From: JABDBE01 sp049585795
GTDB lineage: Bacteria > Acidobacteriota > Terriglobia > Terriglobales > Acidobacteriaceae
Direction of reading: 5' to 3'
Assembly (NCBI GenBank): GCA_049585795.1
Contig: JBAVAQ010000021.1
Coordinates: 160,812 to 224,811 of the forward strand
Length of the DNA stretch: 64,000 nt
The position numbers and the translations under genes were made by a program. Shown piece by piece: positions 35,702 to 45,490 of the stretch. Each line of letters begins with the position of its first letter. Positions within the stretch are counted from its first letter, which is position 1. A model generated the notes under the pieces. It had not been told where the DNA came from, made no database searches, and saw nothing but the letters and a program-made list of their open reading frames with translations.

Positions 35702-36628
35702 TTACGACCCTTCACTCGCTGGTGCCTCTGCCTTCTTCTTGGAGAACGCCGTTGCCCCGGTTTCTTGCGTCAACCGGCTGCGAATGTTCACCCGCAGGTC
35801 ACGCACATCGACCTCAATTGCTTCCTGCGCCTGCCGTCGGCTCATCCCGCGCCGGCACAAAGCCGCCAAGATATGCTTGCGCAATAACTTAGCCAGCTTA
35901 TCAACTTTGCGGCTGATGGTGGATTCGTGCACGCCCAGGGTGCGGGCAATCTCAGCCAAAGTGCGCTCATCCAAGAAATAGGACGCCAGAACAAACCGGT
36001 CCTCGGCTGGCAGCGCGGCCAGAACCTCGTCAATAGCCGCTTCTACTCTGGGATCGACGACAATCGCCGATTCAGACTCGGGAGTGGCCAATTGCATGCC
36101 ATCCTCGGTTTCTTCGTCGAGACTGACCAGACGGCGCTGCCGGCGATAGCGGTTGACGTGCTCTTGCACCATCACCGTGCGCAACCAGCCCTCTAAGGAA
36201 CCGCGCCCCGTGTACGATGCCAGCTTCGAGGTGCGCTCTCCATCGCGCGTCGCCGTACCATAGAGTTCGGCGTAGATCGAATCCGCCAGTTCTCGGGCGG
36301 CTGAGCTTTCTCTGGTGATGTAACCGGCGATGTCGTAAAGTTTCTCGCGGTAGCGGGTCAGGAAAACTTCCCACGCATGTTCGTGCCCGGCCGCGCAAGC
36401 GCGGGCCAGCGCCAGTTCTTCTGTCCGTAAGCTAGCGTACAGTTCGCACACCTCGTGGTGAGCCGCATCCGCGGGCAGGTACTTGCGCGCAATCTCCCCC
36501 AGGACACTGTCAAATTGCGCGCGGGTCAGGCCAAAGTCTTTGCCTTTGCTCTTTTCGTAAATCTCAGTCAAGACGGAGTCCAACTCCACAGAAAGCTCCC
36601 CTTCAGATTGGACACCATCTTTACGCAT
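35702..36628 (-). CDS. RNA polymerase sigma factor (sigma-70 family, ECF-like)
   Basis: A 308-residue sigma factor (317 from an upstream TTG at 36655). Region 2 covers about residues 85-180 (HAWEVFLTRYREKLYDIAGYI, then RGSLEGWLRTVMVQEHVNRYRRQRR). Region 4 is near 200-265, with LPAEDRFVLASYFLDERTLAEIARTLGVHESTISRKVDKL as the helix-turn-helix. The N-terminal 80 residues and a Ser/Lys-rich tail are extra to a minimal ECF sigma. It precedes its probable anti-sigma gene. ATG 36628 is preferred but has no clear ribosome site. Confidence 0.85.
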   Translation of the reverse strand: MRKDGVQSEGELSVELDSVLTEIYEKSKGKDFGLTRAQFDSVLGEIARKYLPADAAHHEVCELYASLRTEELALARACAAGHEHAWEVFLTRYREKLYDIAGYITRESSAARELADSIYAELYGTATRDGERTSKLASYTGRGSLEGWLRTVMVQEHVNRYRRQRRLVSLDEETEDGMQLATPESESAIVVDPRVEAAIDEVLAALPAEDRFVLASYFLDERTLAEIARTLGVHESTISRKVDKLAKLLRKHILAALCRRGMSRRQAQEAIEVDVRDLRVNIRSRLTQETGATAFSKKKAEAPASEGS

Positions 36629-36655
36629 TACGGACACAGTCTCAGATGCTATCAA

Positions 36656-37564
36656 CTATTGGACGCAGGTATCCGGAGTTTTGCCGTTCACCAACTAGTC
36701 ACGGCAGGCAGTACGACTCGATGGCGGCAACACAACCGACATTTTCAAGCGTCCTTGAAAATTCGAGGAGACGCAAAATGCTCTCCAAATATTACTTCCG
36801 ATTCTAGTGCTTGCGGTGATTGCAGGTCTAGGCTGTTTGCTCCCGGCCATAGCCCTCCCTGCTCCGTCGGCGTCCCGGCTTCCGTTCTTCAGAGTTCTGG
36901 GAGCGGTTCTTCGAACGCGAGCGTCTTGATTGCGGATCGGCCGCTGCAAACGGCCGTTGATTCTGCTGGCGGAGAAATCGTGACCGGAGGTAAACCTGGC
37001 GCATCGTGTACGCCCGACCCCTCGATTCGAGTGCGTTTGTGTCGCGCTGTGCTGCTCGATTAAGAACCGATGGACAACCAAGCGTCCTCGCTGACGCAAA
37101 AGAATCGGGCCGCCCTTGCTAGCCAGCCCCCAAAACATCATTCTCAGCGAGTCTGAGCTGCGCTTGTTGCAGTAGGCGGCGAGCATGGTGGTGCTCCGCT
37201 CAATTTGCGTTTGCAAAATCGTTGGTGCATGGACATGCCAGGGTACGGGAATGTGTGCAAAATCTTGCGGCGTGTGGATTCTAGAGTGTCAAGAACGCCC
37301 TCACCCTTCATGGGCGCTTAGCGCCAACGCGACCTCTAAGGACGTCTGATCGCTTCCAGCGAGCCTGAGAACGCCCTTTAAAACCGCGATTTAGTGCCAT
37401 TGGATGACTCGAAATGGTACACTCCAGAGCTTTCGAGAGGGTTGAGAACGATGCACCGAATTCCTCCGGACTGTGGCAAACGTCTTGCAGCCGTTACCGG
37501 TGCTTTTGGTGAAAAGGCGAGCGGACTAAAATACTATAGAGGAACGACCGGTCGGCGAACGGCT
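36656..37564. other. Intergenic region without a recognised gene
   Basis: About 900 bases between the sigma gene start and the hydrolase gene at 37565. Promoters for both divergent genes belong here. I see no RNA gene or protein family match; a minus-strand open frame at 36695-37216 has no family pattern. There is a good GAGGAG near 36766 before an ATG at 36778, but that frame stops after nine codons. Confidence 0.4.
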
Positions 37565-38470
37565 ATGAGAGACCGTCGGTGTTGGACCTATATCGCGCCG
37601 TTGTTTGTCTTCGCCGCAATGTGCCTTGTGTTGCCGGGAACTGCACGCGGCCAGGCGTTGTCGCTTGCCGAGCCAGGCAGCATCCATCGTTCTAGCGCGA
37701 ACATTTGCCAAGAAATTCTGGCATCGCCGTCGCTGAAAGACGCTTTCCGGCAGGTCTGTCTCAGGAAGCCTGCGTCCATTTCTGACCCTTCACTCCAAAA
37801 CACGATCATCGTCGGTTTCGTTGGAGGGTTTGTTAAGCACAATAACGCGAAGCATCCGGAAGTGCAGTTTGCTGCGTACCTCCGTGACCGTTACACCTCG
37901 GGAATCCATGCCGAGGTCTTCTCCAATCACTCTGGGCGAAAAGCTCTTCTTCAAGTCGAGCGCCTGCTCGACACCGATCATGATGGCTCCTTGTCCGCCG
38001 CCGAAAAACAGCAAGCCAGAATTATCATCTACGGACACAGCTGGGGCGGGTCCGAGACGGTGTGGTTCGCCCGCGAGTTAGGGCAGCTGGATATCCCGGT
38101 ATTGCTCACCGTTCAGTTGGATAGCATCGCAAAACCCGGCCAGAACGATTCCACCATTCCGGCCAACGTCGCCAGCGCGGTCAATTTTTATCAGTCAGGA
38201 GGTTTCCTTCATGGGCGTTCGCAGATTCTCGCGGCCGATCCATCCCGCACGAAGATCATCGGAAACTTTCAAATGAGCTATCATCACCATCCCATCAACT
38301 GCGACAACTATCCCTGGATTGCCCGGACCTTCAACAAGCCCCACCACGAAATCGAGAACGACCCGCGGGTATGGAATCAGCTCGCATCGTTGATTGATGC
38401 CGAGCTGTCGGACGCGCGCCCGGCGGTGAAGAGCTCAATACTCTTGGAAGACAACCAATTTAGCCATTAG
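37565..38470 (+). CDS. Exported alpha/beta-hydrolase-like protein with EF-hand loop
   Basis: A 301-residue exported protein. Signal peptide: TYIAPLFVFAAMCLVLPGTARGQA, with a typical A-x-A end. The nucleophile elbow is GHSWGG near residues 158-163, which suggests a serine hydrolase (esterase or lipase). Just before it, near residues 138-149, lies a canonical calcium loop DTDHDGSLSAAE (D-x-D-x-D-G...E). The tail holds HHHPINCDNYPWI and NKPHHEI with His residues that might include the catalytic one. The ATG at 37565 was chosen by the signal peptide; the open frame begins at 37394. Substrate unknown. Confidence 0.7.
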   Translation: MRDRRCWTYIAPLFVFAAMCLVLPGTARGQALSLAEPGSIHRSSANICQEILASPSLKDAFRQVCLRKPASISDPSLQNTIIVGFVGGFVKHNNAKHPEVQFAAYLRDRYTSGIHAEVFSNHSGRKALLQVERLLDTDHDGSLSAAEKQQARIIIYGHSWGGSETVWFARELGQLDIPVLLTVQLDSIAKPGQNDSTIPANVASAVNFYQSGGFLHGRSQILAADPSRTKIIGNFQMSYHHHPINCDNYPWIARTFNKPHHEIENDPRVWNQLASLIDAELSDARPAVKSSILLEDNQFSH

Positions 38471-38645
38471 CATCGCGTTGGCCGCATCCTCGGGATTGCG
38501 GCTAGCCCGATAATGTCCTTTCTTGGTCGCTGACAACTCCTCACCTTGGTTCGCCGCTGTGGGCCCTGGATTGCTCTCGCAAGTGCGCACGAACCGTCGC
38601 TTCTTAGACCGGCCTAATCAATTCGGAGTCGAAGATGCGGAGAAG

Positions 38646-40238
38646 ATGCGGATAAAATGCCCGGCTCCAAAAATGCCAAGCGAGCCTAATCTCGAAAACC
38701 TCTCGCCGAACCTGCGGCCATTCGACTTCCCGGCCACGTCGCAACTCGACTATCCACGGGTCGCCAACGCCCAAGAACGCCGCGTGCCGTCTGCAGTCAT
38801 TGCACGAATGATGGCGATTGCTCTCGTGCAACACCGGGCAGGGCGATTCAGCCAAGCTGAGCAGATTTATCGGCAGATTCTAGCCGTCGATTGCAACCAT
38901 GCAGATAGCCTGCATTTGCTCGGCATGATTGCATTTCAGGCGGGCAATCCTACGGCCGCCGTGCGAATGATCCGCCAGGCAATCGCCATCAACAAAACGC
39001 AAGCTGCCTATCACTCCAACCTGGGTACCGTACTCCAGTCACAAGGCAGGCTGGACGAAGCTGCCACGTGTTACGAGCGTGCCCTGGCTCTCCAGCCAGA
39101 CTCACCAGAAATTCACACCAATCTCGGCAACATCTTCCACGCGCAGGACAAAGTGGACGAGGCCATTGCTTCTCATCAGCGTGCATTGGCCCTCAAGCCA
39201 GACTTGCCCGAAGCTCACTACAACCTGGGTTTGGCTCAACTGCTCAAAGGAGATTTCACCTCCGGCTGGCCTCACCTCGAATGGCGCTGGCGAACTAAGG
39301 ATCACGACACCCAAATGCGGGCCTATCCGCAACCGCTGTGGACTGGCGAAAAACTGGGATCAGGGCGAGTGCTGATCTGGGGCGAGCAAGGAGTTGGCGA
39401 CGAAATCATGTTCGCGGGACTTATTCCCGACGTGATTCGCACTGGCACTCGCTGCCTGCTCGATTGCGATCCACGGCTGCAGCTACTATTTGCCCGATCG
39501 TTTCCTGACGTCGAAGTGGTTTCCAGCAACAACTCGGGAAATGATTCGGAACATCCGCCGGAACGGGATTTCGCCGCCCACCTGCCAAGCGGCAGTCTGC
39601 GAGGAATGTTTCGGGCAAGCAACGCTGCCTTTGCAGCCACCGCCTCACCATATCTGACGGCCGATGCGGATAAGCGAGAGCGATTTCGCGCCCGTTATGA
39701 CGACGGCCGAAGGCTGGTTGGGCTGGCTTGGTATACCCGAAATCAAAAGACGGGCCGCGACCGCTCCATCGACCTCTCGCTCTTAGCCCCGCTGTTCGAA
39801 CATGCAGATATTCAATGGGTGAACCTGCAGTATGGCGATCACGACACGCTGCAGGAGCAGGCGACTGCGGCCGGGGCACCCATCCTCATCGATCGTTCGG
39901 TCGATCAACTGGCGGACATCGATATTTTCGCAGCGCAGATCGCAGCCCTCGACCTGGTCATCACCATTGACAATTCCACCGCGCACCTGGCGGGCGCATT
40001 GGGGGTTCCGGTTTGGGTTTTGCTTCCATTCGCGCGCGACTGGCGTTGGCTTCAGCTCCGCGAGGACAGCCCTTGGTATCCGACAATGCGCCTTTTTCGC
40101 CAGTCCCAGCGCGGCGACTGGCAATCCGTCGTACAAGAAGCACAGAGTGCTTTGTCCGCTTTCATCGATTCCGACACACGCAACCCTTGCCCACTTGGAA
40201 ACAAACCTTGCCTAGCAGCTTACGCAGATTCGCGATAA
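38646..40238 (+). CDS. TPR protein with C-terminal glycosyltransferase-like domain
   Basis: A 530-residue protein. Residues about 55-190 are tetratricopeptide repeats (MMAIALVQHRAGRFSQAEQIY, AAYHSNLGTVLQSQGRLDEAATCYERAL, EIHTNLGNIFHAQDKVDEAI). The C-terminal part has the motif WGEQGVGDEIMFAGLIPDV and the GT9-like IDNSTAHLAGALGVPVWVLL, as in TPR-fused glycosyltransferases of the heptosyltransferase type. The start is uncertain: ATG 38646 with GGAG a few bases up, or TTG 38523. A role in glycosylating cell-surface polymers is inferred. Confidence 0.8.
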   Translation: MRIKCPAPKMPSEPNLENLSPNLRPFDFPATSQLDYPRVANAQERRVPSAVIARMMAIALVQHRAGRFSQAEQIYRQILAVDCNHADSLHLLGMIAFQAGNPTAAVRMIRQAIAINKTQAAYHSNLGTVLQSQGRLDEAATCYERALALQPDSPEIHTNLGNIFHAQDKVDEAIASHQRALALKPDLPEAHYNLGLAQLLKGDFTSGWPHLEWRWRTKDHDTQMRAYPQPLWTGEKLGSGRVLIWGEQGVGDEIMFAGLIPDVIRTGTRCLLDCDPRLQLLFARSFPDVEVVSSNNSGNDSEHPPERDFAAHLPSGSLRGMFRASNAAFAATASPYLTADADKRERFRARYDDGRRLVGLAWYTRNQKTGRDRSIDLSLLAPLFEHADIQWVNLQYGDHDTLQEQATAAGAPILIDRSVDQLADIDIFAAQIAALDLVITIDNSTAHLAGALGVPVWVLLPFARDWRWLQLREDSPWYPTMRLFRQSQRGDWQSVVQEAQSALSAFIDSDTRNPCPLGNKPCLAAYADSR

Positions 40239-40253
40239 GACGAACTGTACCGC

Positions 40254-40538
40254 TCACGCCCAGTCCGAAATAGAGGCCTCGGCAGCCTCCGGACTCACCC
40301 GTTCGCTTTGTTTCTTCGGGCTCGGATCTTCCTTCTGGCGATCTTGCTGCTCCCGCGATTCATCGTGCGCATCGAGTCTTACCACGCAAGCTTCTCCGCA
40401 CTCGCCAGCGAGCACCGAGGCAAACTCCATCAGTTTCTTTCGAGTGCGCTCCGTCTCGCGTTTGGCTTCAGCCTTCTCCGCAGCATAGAGATTATTCAGT
40501 TGGACATTCGGGTTAGTCTGGTTGGCGTGTATGTGCAT
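40254..40538 (-). CDS. Small conserved protein of unknown function
   Basis: A 94-residue charged helical protein. Its N-terminus, HIHANQTNPNVQLNNLYAAEKAEAKRETERTRKKL, is a pattern I recall from small acidobacterial proteins; the C-terminal half is Glu/Lys/Ser-rich and disordered. ATG 40538 has AAGGAG 7 nt upstream, a strong start. No function known. Confidence 0.65.
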   Translation of the reverse strand: MHIHANQTNPNVQLNNLYAAEKAEAKRETERTRKKLMEFASVLAGECGEACVVRLDAHDESREQQDRQKEDPSPKKQSERVSPEAAEASISDWA

Positions 40539-40666
40539 GGTTGCACTCCTTTGCAGGCAGAGGTCAGCGCAATCGCCAGCGGCTGGCGAAATCGCTGAGC
40601 ATGCGAATTCCAGCTGCGAAACCCGTTCGCGAAGTAGCAATTAGCCTGCCGAACAATACTTTCGCC

Positions 40667-41278
40667 TTACTTCTTTTCCGCCTTCTGTTCCGCAGCCTTC
40701 TTCTGCGCCTCGACCGTCCAGGGTGGAACGATGCCATTGACTCTGGCATACGCCACCAACTGCCCGAGGTGCTCATGCGCGTCGGCCACCAGAATGTAAA
40801 CCACGTCGCCGTCATTCGCCTGCGGCCCAAGTTTGGGCAGCAGTTTCGCGAAATCCGCGTTGCTCATGCCGCTGATCGTCTTCTGGGTAAACTTCCACGA
40901 CTCGTTCAACTCGTCAACAATGCGGGCTCGGTCCGTCGTCGATTTCTCAAACGTCTTACGGTCGAAACCGGCTGGAGGGGTAGCGCCCATGAGCCCTAGA
41001 ATTCCGTAGCGCTCCCCGGCGACGTGGAGAAACACTTCCGCAAACGAACGCGAGTCTGCTGACGGACGCCAGGTTAATTTGTCGGCAGGGATGGCGTTGG
41101 CAAGGTCCACAAACTTCTTCTGTACGACTTGCAGGTCGGCTAAGGACTGACCCTTCATGTCATAACTTGGAGCCGTGTGGTCTGCGGCCGAGGCATCCGG
41201 GCTCTGTGCCGACGCACCAATCGCCCGAGCACTCACTCCCAGGAAAAGCAACAATACGGCCAGAAACATTTTGTTCAT
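40667..41278 (-). CDS. Exported DinB-family protein
   Basis: A 203-residue protein with a signal peptide (NKMFLAVLLLFLGVSARAIGASA) and a DinB/YfiT-like four-helix bundle (DLQVVQKKFVDLANAIPADKL to DAHEHLGQLVAYARVNGI). The metal-binding histidines of DinB proteins are visible at FLHVAGE and in DAHEHLGQ. DinB-like proteins often bind thiols or act in detoxification; an exported form is typical for Acidobacteriota, with no known substrate. Confidence 0.85.
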   Translation of the reverse strand: MNKMFLAVLLLFLGVSARAIGASAQSPDASAADHTAPSYDMKGQSLADLQVVQKKFVDLANAIPADKLTWRPSADSRSFAEVFLHVAGERYGILGLMGATPPAGFDRKTFEKSTTDRARIVDELNESWKFTQKTISGMSNADFAKLLPKLGPQANDGDVVYILVADAHEHLGQLVAYARVNGIVPPWTVEAQKKAAEQKAEKK

Positions 41279-41445
41279 GTCGGATCCTCCCAGTAGAAAC
41301 CGTCCGGTTAGACGGGCGCAGGCACAAATAGCTTTCGGGCGTACAACTTTTTACAAATGATGTCGAGCCGGGAGGGTTTCGGACGGCCCACCCTTATCTC
41401 GTCGTAGCCTTCGAGACAAAAGTGGGCTCGGTTCTGAATGTGCAA

Positions 41446-43008
41446 CTACTGAATAGTGAGCGTGACCGGAGTCGAATGACTGATCGACCCGGACGTTCCC
41501 GTCACCATGACCGTAACCGTGTTTGCGGTTGCCTGATGGCTCGGGGTCGAACTGTTCCCCCCGCAGCCCAGCGTGAACAGACACACGGCCAGCACGCCTA
41601 AGCTGCTGATCCACAATCTGCGCTTCCAGATTTTCGCCGCCTGCTTACCATCATGCTTGCGAGGTACGAAAACCAGTCCGAATGCCACGCCGGAGAGCGA
41701 CAACCAACCCATTGCCGCCGCTCCGTACCCTCCAACCGGAGGAGCCGAGGCGGCGCTGAACATCAGCGTGGACTTCGCCGTGCTCGATCCGGGAGTAATC
41801 GTCGTCGGAGACAGCGAGCACGTGATGCCCGTCGGTTGCGTGCACGACAATGTAATCGGACTATTGAAGCCGCCGACTCCGCTGGCGCTGACCGTCAGCG
41901 AGGCCGATTGCCCCGGAATCAGCGTGGCACTCTGTGCTGAAAGAGAGAGCGAAAAGTCAGCGCTGGTCGCGGCCGATGCCGGCACCAGCGTCGCAAACAG
42001 GCCACTCGTCTGCGAACTGCCTCCTGCGGTGAAGTACAGGGTGTTCGGATCGCCCGTTCCGGCCACGCCGAAAACCATGTCCCACAGGCCGGGATTGACG
42101 ATTGTGTTGTTCCCGGAATCGGTCAACTGACCCAGGAATTTTCCTGTTGCATCGAACGCATTAATCATCCCATCAGCGAAATTTCCCACCAGTATCGAGC
42201 TGGAGAAAGTTCCGAACGCCGCTGGAGTCGCCACCACGCCCCAGGGGGCATTCAGTTTTCCGCCCGATGTAAACGTCTTAACGAAATTTCCATTCTCATC
42301 AAAAATGTCCACCACCCCGCTCCCTGCACCGGGCGTGGGATCGTGTTTAGCGGAATCCTGCATCGCATACGCGACGTAAACCTGATTGTTGATGATGTGA
42401 ACCCCATGCGGCGCAAATCCCTTCGGCAGATTGGGATCGGTGAAAGAACCGGCCAGCGTCGTGATTTTAAAATTCCGGTCGAGCACATCGATGCTCCCAG
42501 TGCGGAAGTTTGCCGCGAGCAGAAAACTTCCTGAACTATTCGTCAGCAACGCCAGTCCTTTGTAGACTGCGCCATTCGCCGAATTGTCGAAAGCCACGAC
42601 TGCATTGTTAGCACCGGTCCAGTTGGCCACGATGCCATCCTCGGTATCGAAGATAAAGGCGCCACCATTAAAATCACTGCTGCTGTTAGCCACCGTGCCC
42701 GTGGGGCATCCCGGGCTGCAGGGATTCACCGACGCACTGGGTATGCCAACCACCAGCGACTGTTTGTTGCCCTGAGCGTCGTACAAAGTCGATGTGCCGC
42801 CATTGTTGTTCGCAATCCAAAATGGGTTACCAGGCAGAAACGATATTCCCCACGGATTCGAAAGTTGAGAGTCGGTATGGCCGGCAACGCCTGCGACGTT
42901 GGCAACCATGTTCGTCTGCATATAAGGCGTCTGTTGAGCGAATAACGCAGAGCGGCTTTCGGCTGCGGTGAGCAGAACGAGCAAGCAATACAACAATTGT
43001 TTCTTCAT
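41446..43008 (-). CDS. TIGR03118 family exported protein
   Basis: A 520-residue exported protein. Signal peptide: KKQLLYCLLVLLTAAESRSALFAQ. The first 320 residues form a beta-propeller-like TIGR03118 domain: VANVAGVAGHTDSQLSNPWGIS, FWIANNNGGTSTLYDAQGN, GFAPHGVHIINNQVYVAYA. A C-terminal Ig-like stretch (FSLSLSAQSATLIPGQSASLTV), a hydrophobic helix and a lipobox-like FTLGCGGNSS complete it. ATG 43008 follows AGGGAG; the open frame reaches 43122. Function unknown, probably surface-associated. Confidence 0.83.
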   Translation of the reverse strand: MKKQLLYCLLVLLTAAESRSALFAQQTPYMQTNMVANVAGVAGHTDSQLSNPWGISFLPGNPFWIANNNGGTSTLYDAQGNKQSLVVGIPSASVNPCSPGCPTGTVANSSSDFNGGAFIFDTEDGIVANWTGANNAVVAFDNSANGAVYKGLALLTNSSGSFLLAANFRTGSIDVLDRNFKITTLAGSFTDPNLPKGFAPHGVHIINNQVYVAYAMQDSAKHDPTPGAGSGVVDIFDENGNFVKTFTSGGKLNAPWGVVATPAAFGTFSSSILVGNFADGMINAFDATGKFLGQLTDSGNNTIVNPGLWDMVFGVAGTGDPNTLYFTAGGSSQTSGLFATLVPASAATSADFSLSLSAQSATLIPGQSASLTVSASGVGGFNSPITLSCTQPTGITCSLSPTTITPGSSTAKSTLMFSAASAPPVGGYGAAAMGWLSLSGVAFGLVFVPRKHDGKQAAKIWKRRLWISSLGVLAVCLFTLGCGGNSSTPSHQATANTVTVMVTGTSGSISHSTPVTLTIQ

Positions 43009-43289
43009 AATCTCCCTCTTCTGATCTTGCGAATGGCTTGATCTTCCGAATAGCTCGGATCGGCTCTGAGAGCCCTCGCACCAGCCGCTTTTGCTTGCGG
43101 CCAGATGCGTCCGTCGTGCCATTCACTAACAGTCCCGAGGCTATCGATCTAGAGGGATGGAAGTGTCGCGCCTGCGTCTGGGAGTTGTAAAAACTTTGCC
43201 GGGAAATGTAAAACTTGAAACGTAAAGGGTGGCCCGTCCAAGCTCCTGCTTGGGCGGGGCTTTGAGCCTTACCGAAGCAATCTGCAAAG

Positions 43290-44243
43290 CTACGGAATAT
43301 TAAGCTGACGTCCCTCTTGCACGATGACCTGCTGTGCAGCCGCCCGTCCCACCGAGTAGCTAACCCGCAATGTCTTGGGCGCGCCCGGAGCGGGATCAGA
43401 TCCCATGGTCGTGTTGTTAACCATCGTATTCAATCGCCCGTTGCGTACCGTGGACTGCAGACGAGCAGTGACATCCCGAGTTCGATTTCCCGACCCATAC
43501 GCGGCCGAAAGAATATTCAACTGCCCGGTGTTTCCTCCTGGCGGGACGCGAAGTGGCGGACGAGGCGCAGGCGGTGGCACAGGCGACGGCACAGGCGACG
43601 GGTTCCATCCGCCATTCCAGTTGCCACTTCCCCAATTCCCGTTTCCCCAGCCGGAAAACCTGGAACCATCCACGATGCTGCCTTCGGGATATTCGAACAT
43701 GTGACTGCGTCCGTCAGGGCCGCGCGCGTAGATACGCAAAACCTTAACCTGTCCCGGCGCCGGATCTACCCCGAACGTACTGTTCCCCATGCGAAAGAAA
43801 CTGTTCTGTGCAGCCAGTTGCCGCAGCCGCTGGGTTAGGTCGACATGTCTGGACGCAACCCCGTACTGGGCGTTGAGGATCACATATTCGCCGCCCTTGC
43901 TGCCCCAGTTCCCGCCGCTCCAGCCGGAAAACATCGAGCCATCGACCACGCTGCCTTCAGGGTATTCGAATGTCCGATCCCGTCCATTGGACCCGCGCGT
44001 AAAAACGCGCAGCGACTTCACCTTGCCCGGAGCCGGATCAACCCCAAACGTGCTATTGCCCATGCGAAAAGTGCGGTTCGAGCGAGCCAGATCGCGCAGC
44101 CGTTGCGTGACGTCCACCCGTTGGTTTCCGTAGCCATAGTCCGCGCGAAGGATCTGGTATTGCTGAGCCATCCCTGCAGCCGACGCGAGCAGCGCGAAAG
44201 CCACCACGGCAACACTCCGCCTCAACGTTCTCTGGAAACGCAC
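43290..44243 (-). CDS. Exported protein with three DUF3395-like repeats
   Basis: A 317-residue exported protein (signal: SVAVVAFALLASAAGMA). It has three homologous domains. Two near-identical ones (about 30-115 and 123-205) share the frame ILxAxYGxxxxxVDxTQRLRxLA and MGNSTFGVDPAPGxVKxLRxxxRG, then YPEGS.VDGS.FSGW. The third (about 240-317) fits DUF3395 best (LNILSAAYGSGNRTRDVTARL, SDPAPGAPKTLRVSY, EGRQLNIP). A Pro-rich linker (PSPVPSPVPPPAPRPP) precedes it. DUF3395 is otherwise known at the end of eukaryotic DnaJ C11; its role here is unknown. Confidence 0.82.
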   Translation of the reverse strand: MRFQRTLRRSVAVVAFALLASAAGMAQQYQILRADYGYGNQRVDVTQRLRDLARSNRTFRMGNSTFGVDPAPGKVKSLRVFTRGSNGRDRTFEYPEGSVVDGSMFSGWSGGNWGSKGGEYVILNAQYGVASRHVDLTQRLRQLAAQNSFFRMGNSTFGVDPAPGQVKVLRIYARGPDGRSHMFEYPEGSIVDGSRFSGWGNGNWGSGNWNGGWNPSPVPSPVPPPAPRPPLRVPPGGNTGQLNILSAAYGSGNRTRDVTARLQSTVRNGRLNTMVNNTTMGSDPAPGAPKTLRVSYSVGRAAAQQVIVQEGRQLNIP

Positions 44244-44458
44244 GGCGTATTCTCCTCTCGGGAGGTCGGTGAAACCGGGTCCAGCCGACTTTACGTTTTC
44301 ATCTTACTCCGAGGCGTCCGGCAACCTGCTGACGAGGACACTCTGGCGCACCACCATAGCGCGACCTGTTAAGCTTGCCTTCAGCTAGAGGACTTTAGCA
44401 TCAGGGCTTCTGTGGAAAGTCGATTTTCCAGAACGAAGAATTCAGAGAGGAATCTGAC

Positions 44459-45490
44459 ATGAGGCAATCATGCTCGATGTGGCTGCTCGCGGCGCTGTTC
44501 GTTTCTCTGCTCGCAACCTTCTCCGCGGCAGCCGATCCTGGCTATCACGTCATTAAGACTTACAAACTGGGAGGCGAAGGCGGCTGGGATTATCTGAACC
44601 TCGACAGCTCCTCGCGGCGCCTCTACATCTCGCGTGCCACGCACGTCATTGTGATCGATGCGGATTCCGGCAAGCCAGTTGGCGATATTCCGGATACGCC
44701 CGGAGTGCACGGCATCGCGCTGGCTCCGGAACTCGGACGCGGCTTTATCAGCAATGGGCGTGAGGGCACGGTCACGATCTTTGACATCGAGTCTCTGAAG
44801 CCGATCACTAAGGTCAAAGCCGGCGACAATCCCGATGCAATTCTTTACGACCCAGCTACCAAACGCGTCTTCGCCTTCAACGGACGCAGTCAAAACGCCA
44901 CCGCCATCGACGCCGCCAAAGGCACCGTGTTAGGCACGATCAAGCTCGAAGGCAAACCGGAATTTGCCGTCACCGACGCCAAGGGAGAGATTTTCGTCAA
45001 CATCGAAGACAAGAGTCAACTGGACGCGATCGATCCCGCAAAGTTGGAAGTGAAATCGCGATGGCCGCTCGCTCCCTGCGAGGAACCCAGTGGACTCTCC
45101 ATCGACCGTGAGCACCGGCGGCTGTTTGCCGGTTGCGATAATAAGATGATAGCCGTGGTCGACGCCGACACAGGGAAAGTCATTGCGACCCCGGCGATCG
45201 GGGAAGGCGTGGACGCAACTGCATTTGACCCCGGCACCAGCCTTGCGTTGGCTTCCTGCGGAGAAGGCGTGCTGACCGTCGTGCACGAAGAGTCGCCCGG
45301 CAAATTCAGTGTGGCAGAAAATGTGAAGACGCAGGAAGGCGCGCGCACTCTCGCCCTCGACGATAAGACCCATCAAGTTTACGTGGTGACCGCGAAATTC
45401 GGCCCACCCCCTGCGCCGACTGAAGCGCAGCCACATCCCCGGCACTCGATTCTGCCGGATACTTTCGTAGTATTGGTCCTGGGCAAGTAA
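44459..45490 (+). CDS. YncE-like beta-propeller exported protein
   Basis: A 343-residue exported seven-bladed-propeller-like protein of the YVTN/YncE family. Signal peptide: LLAALFVSLLATFSAAA. Blade motifs include GWDYLNLDSSSRRLYISRATHVIVIDADSGKPVGDI and RGFISNGREGTVTIFDIE. Family members bind DNA or act as surface scaffolds; here the role is unknown. It is the first plus-strand gene after the DUF3395 protein. Confidence 0.83.
   Translation: MRQSCSMWLLAALFVSLLATFSAAADPGYHVIKTYKLGGEGGWDYLNLDSSSRRLYISRATHVIVIDADSGKPVGDIPDTPGVHGIALAPELGRGFISNGREGTVTIFDIESLKPITKVKAGDNPDAILYDPATKRVFAFNGRSQNATAIDAAKGTVLGTIKLEGKPEFAVTDAKGEIFVNIEDKSQLDAIDPAKLEVKSRWPLAPCEEPSGLSIDREHRRLFAGCDNKMIAVVDADTGKVIATPAIGEGVDATAFDPGTSLALASCGEGVLTVVHEESPGKFSVAENVKTQEGARTLALDDKTHQVYVVTAKFGPPPAPTEAQPHPRHSILPDTFVVLVLGK

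Noticed and set aside
36695..37216. Minus-strand open frame of 173 codons
   Set aside because: No ribosome site, no domain, and a composition unlike neighbouring genes.
43232..43260. Hairpin gcccgtccaag / cttgggcggggc as a terminator
   Set aside because: There is no T-run on either side and two non-canonical pairs; it looks like a dispersed GC repeat word.
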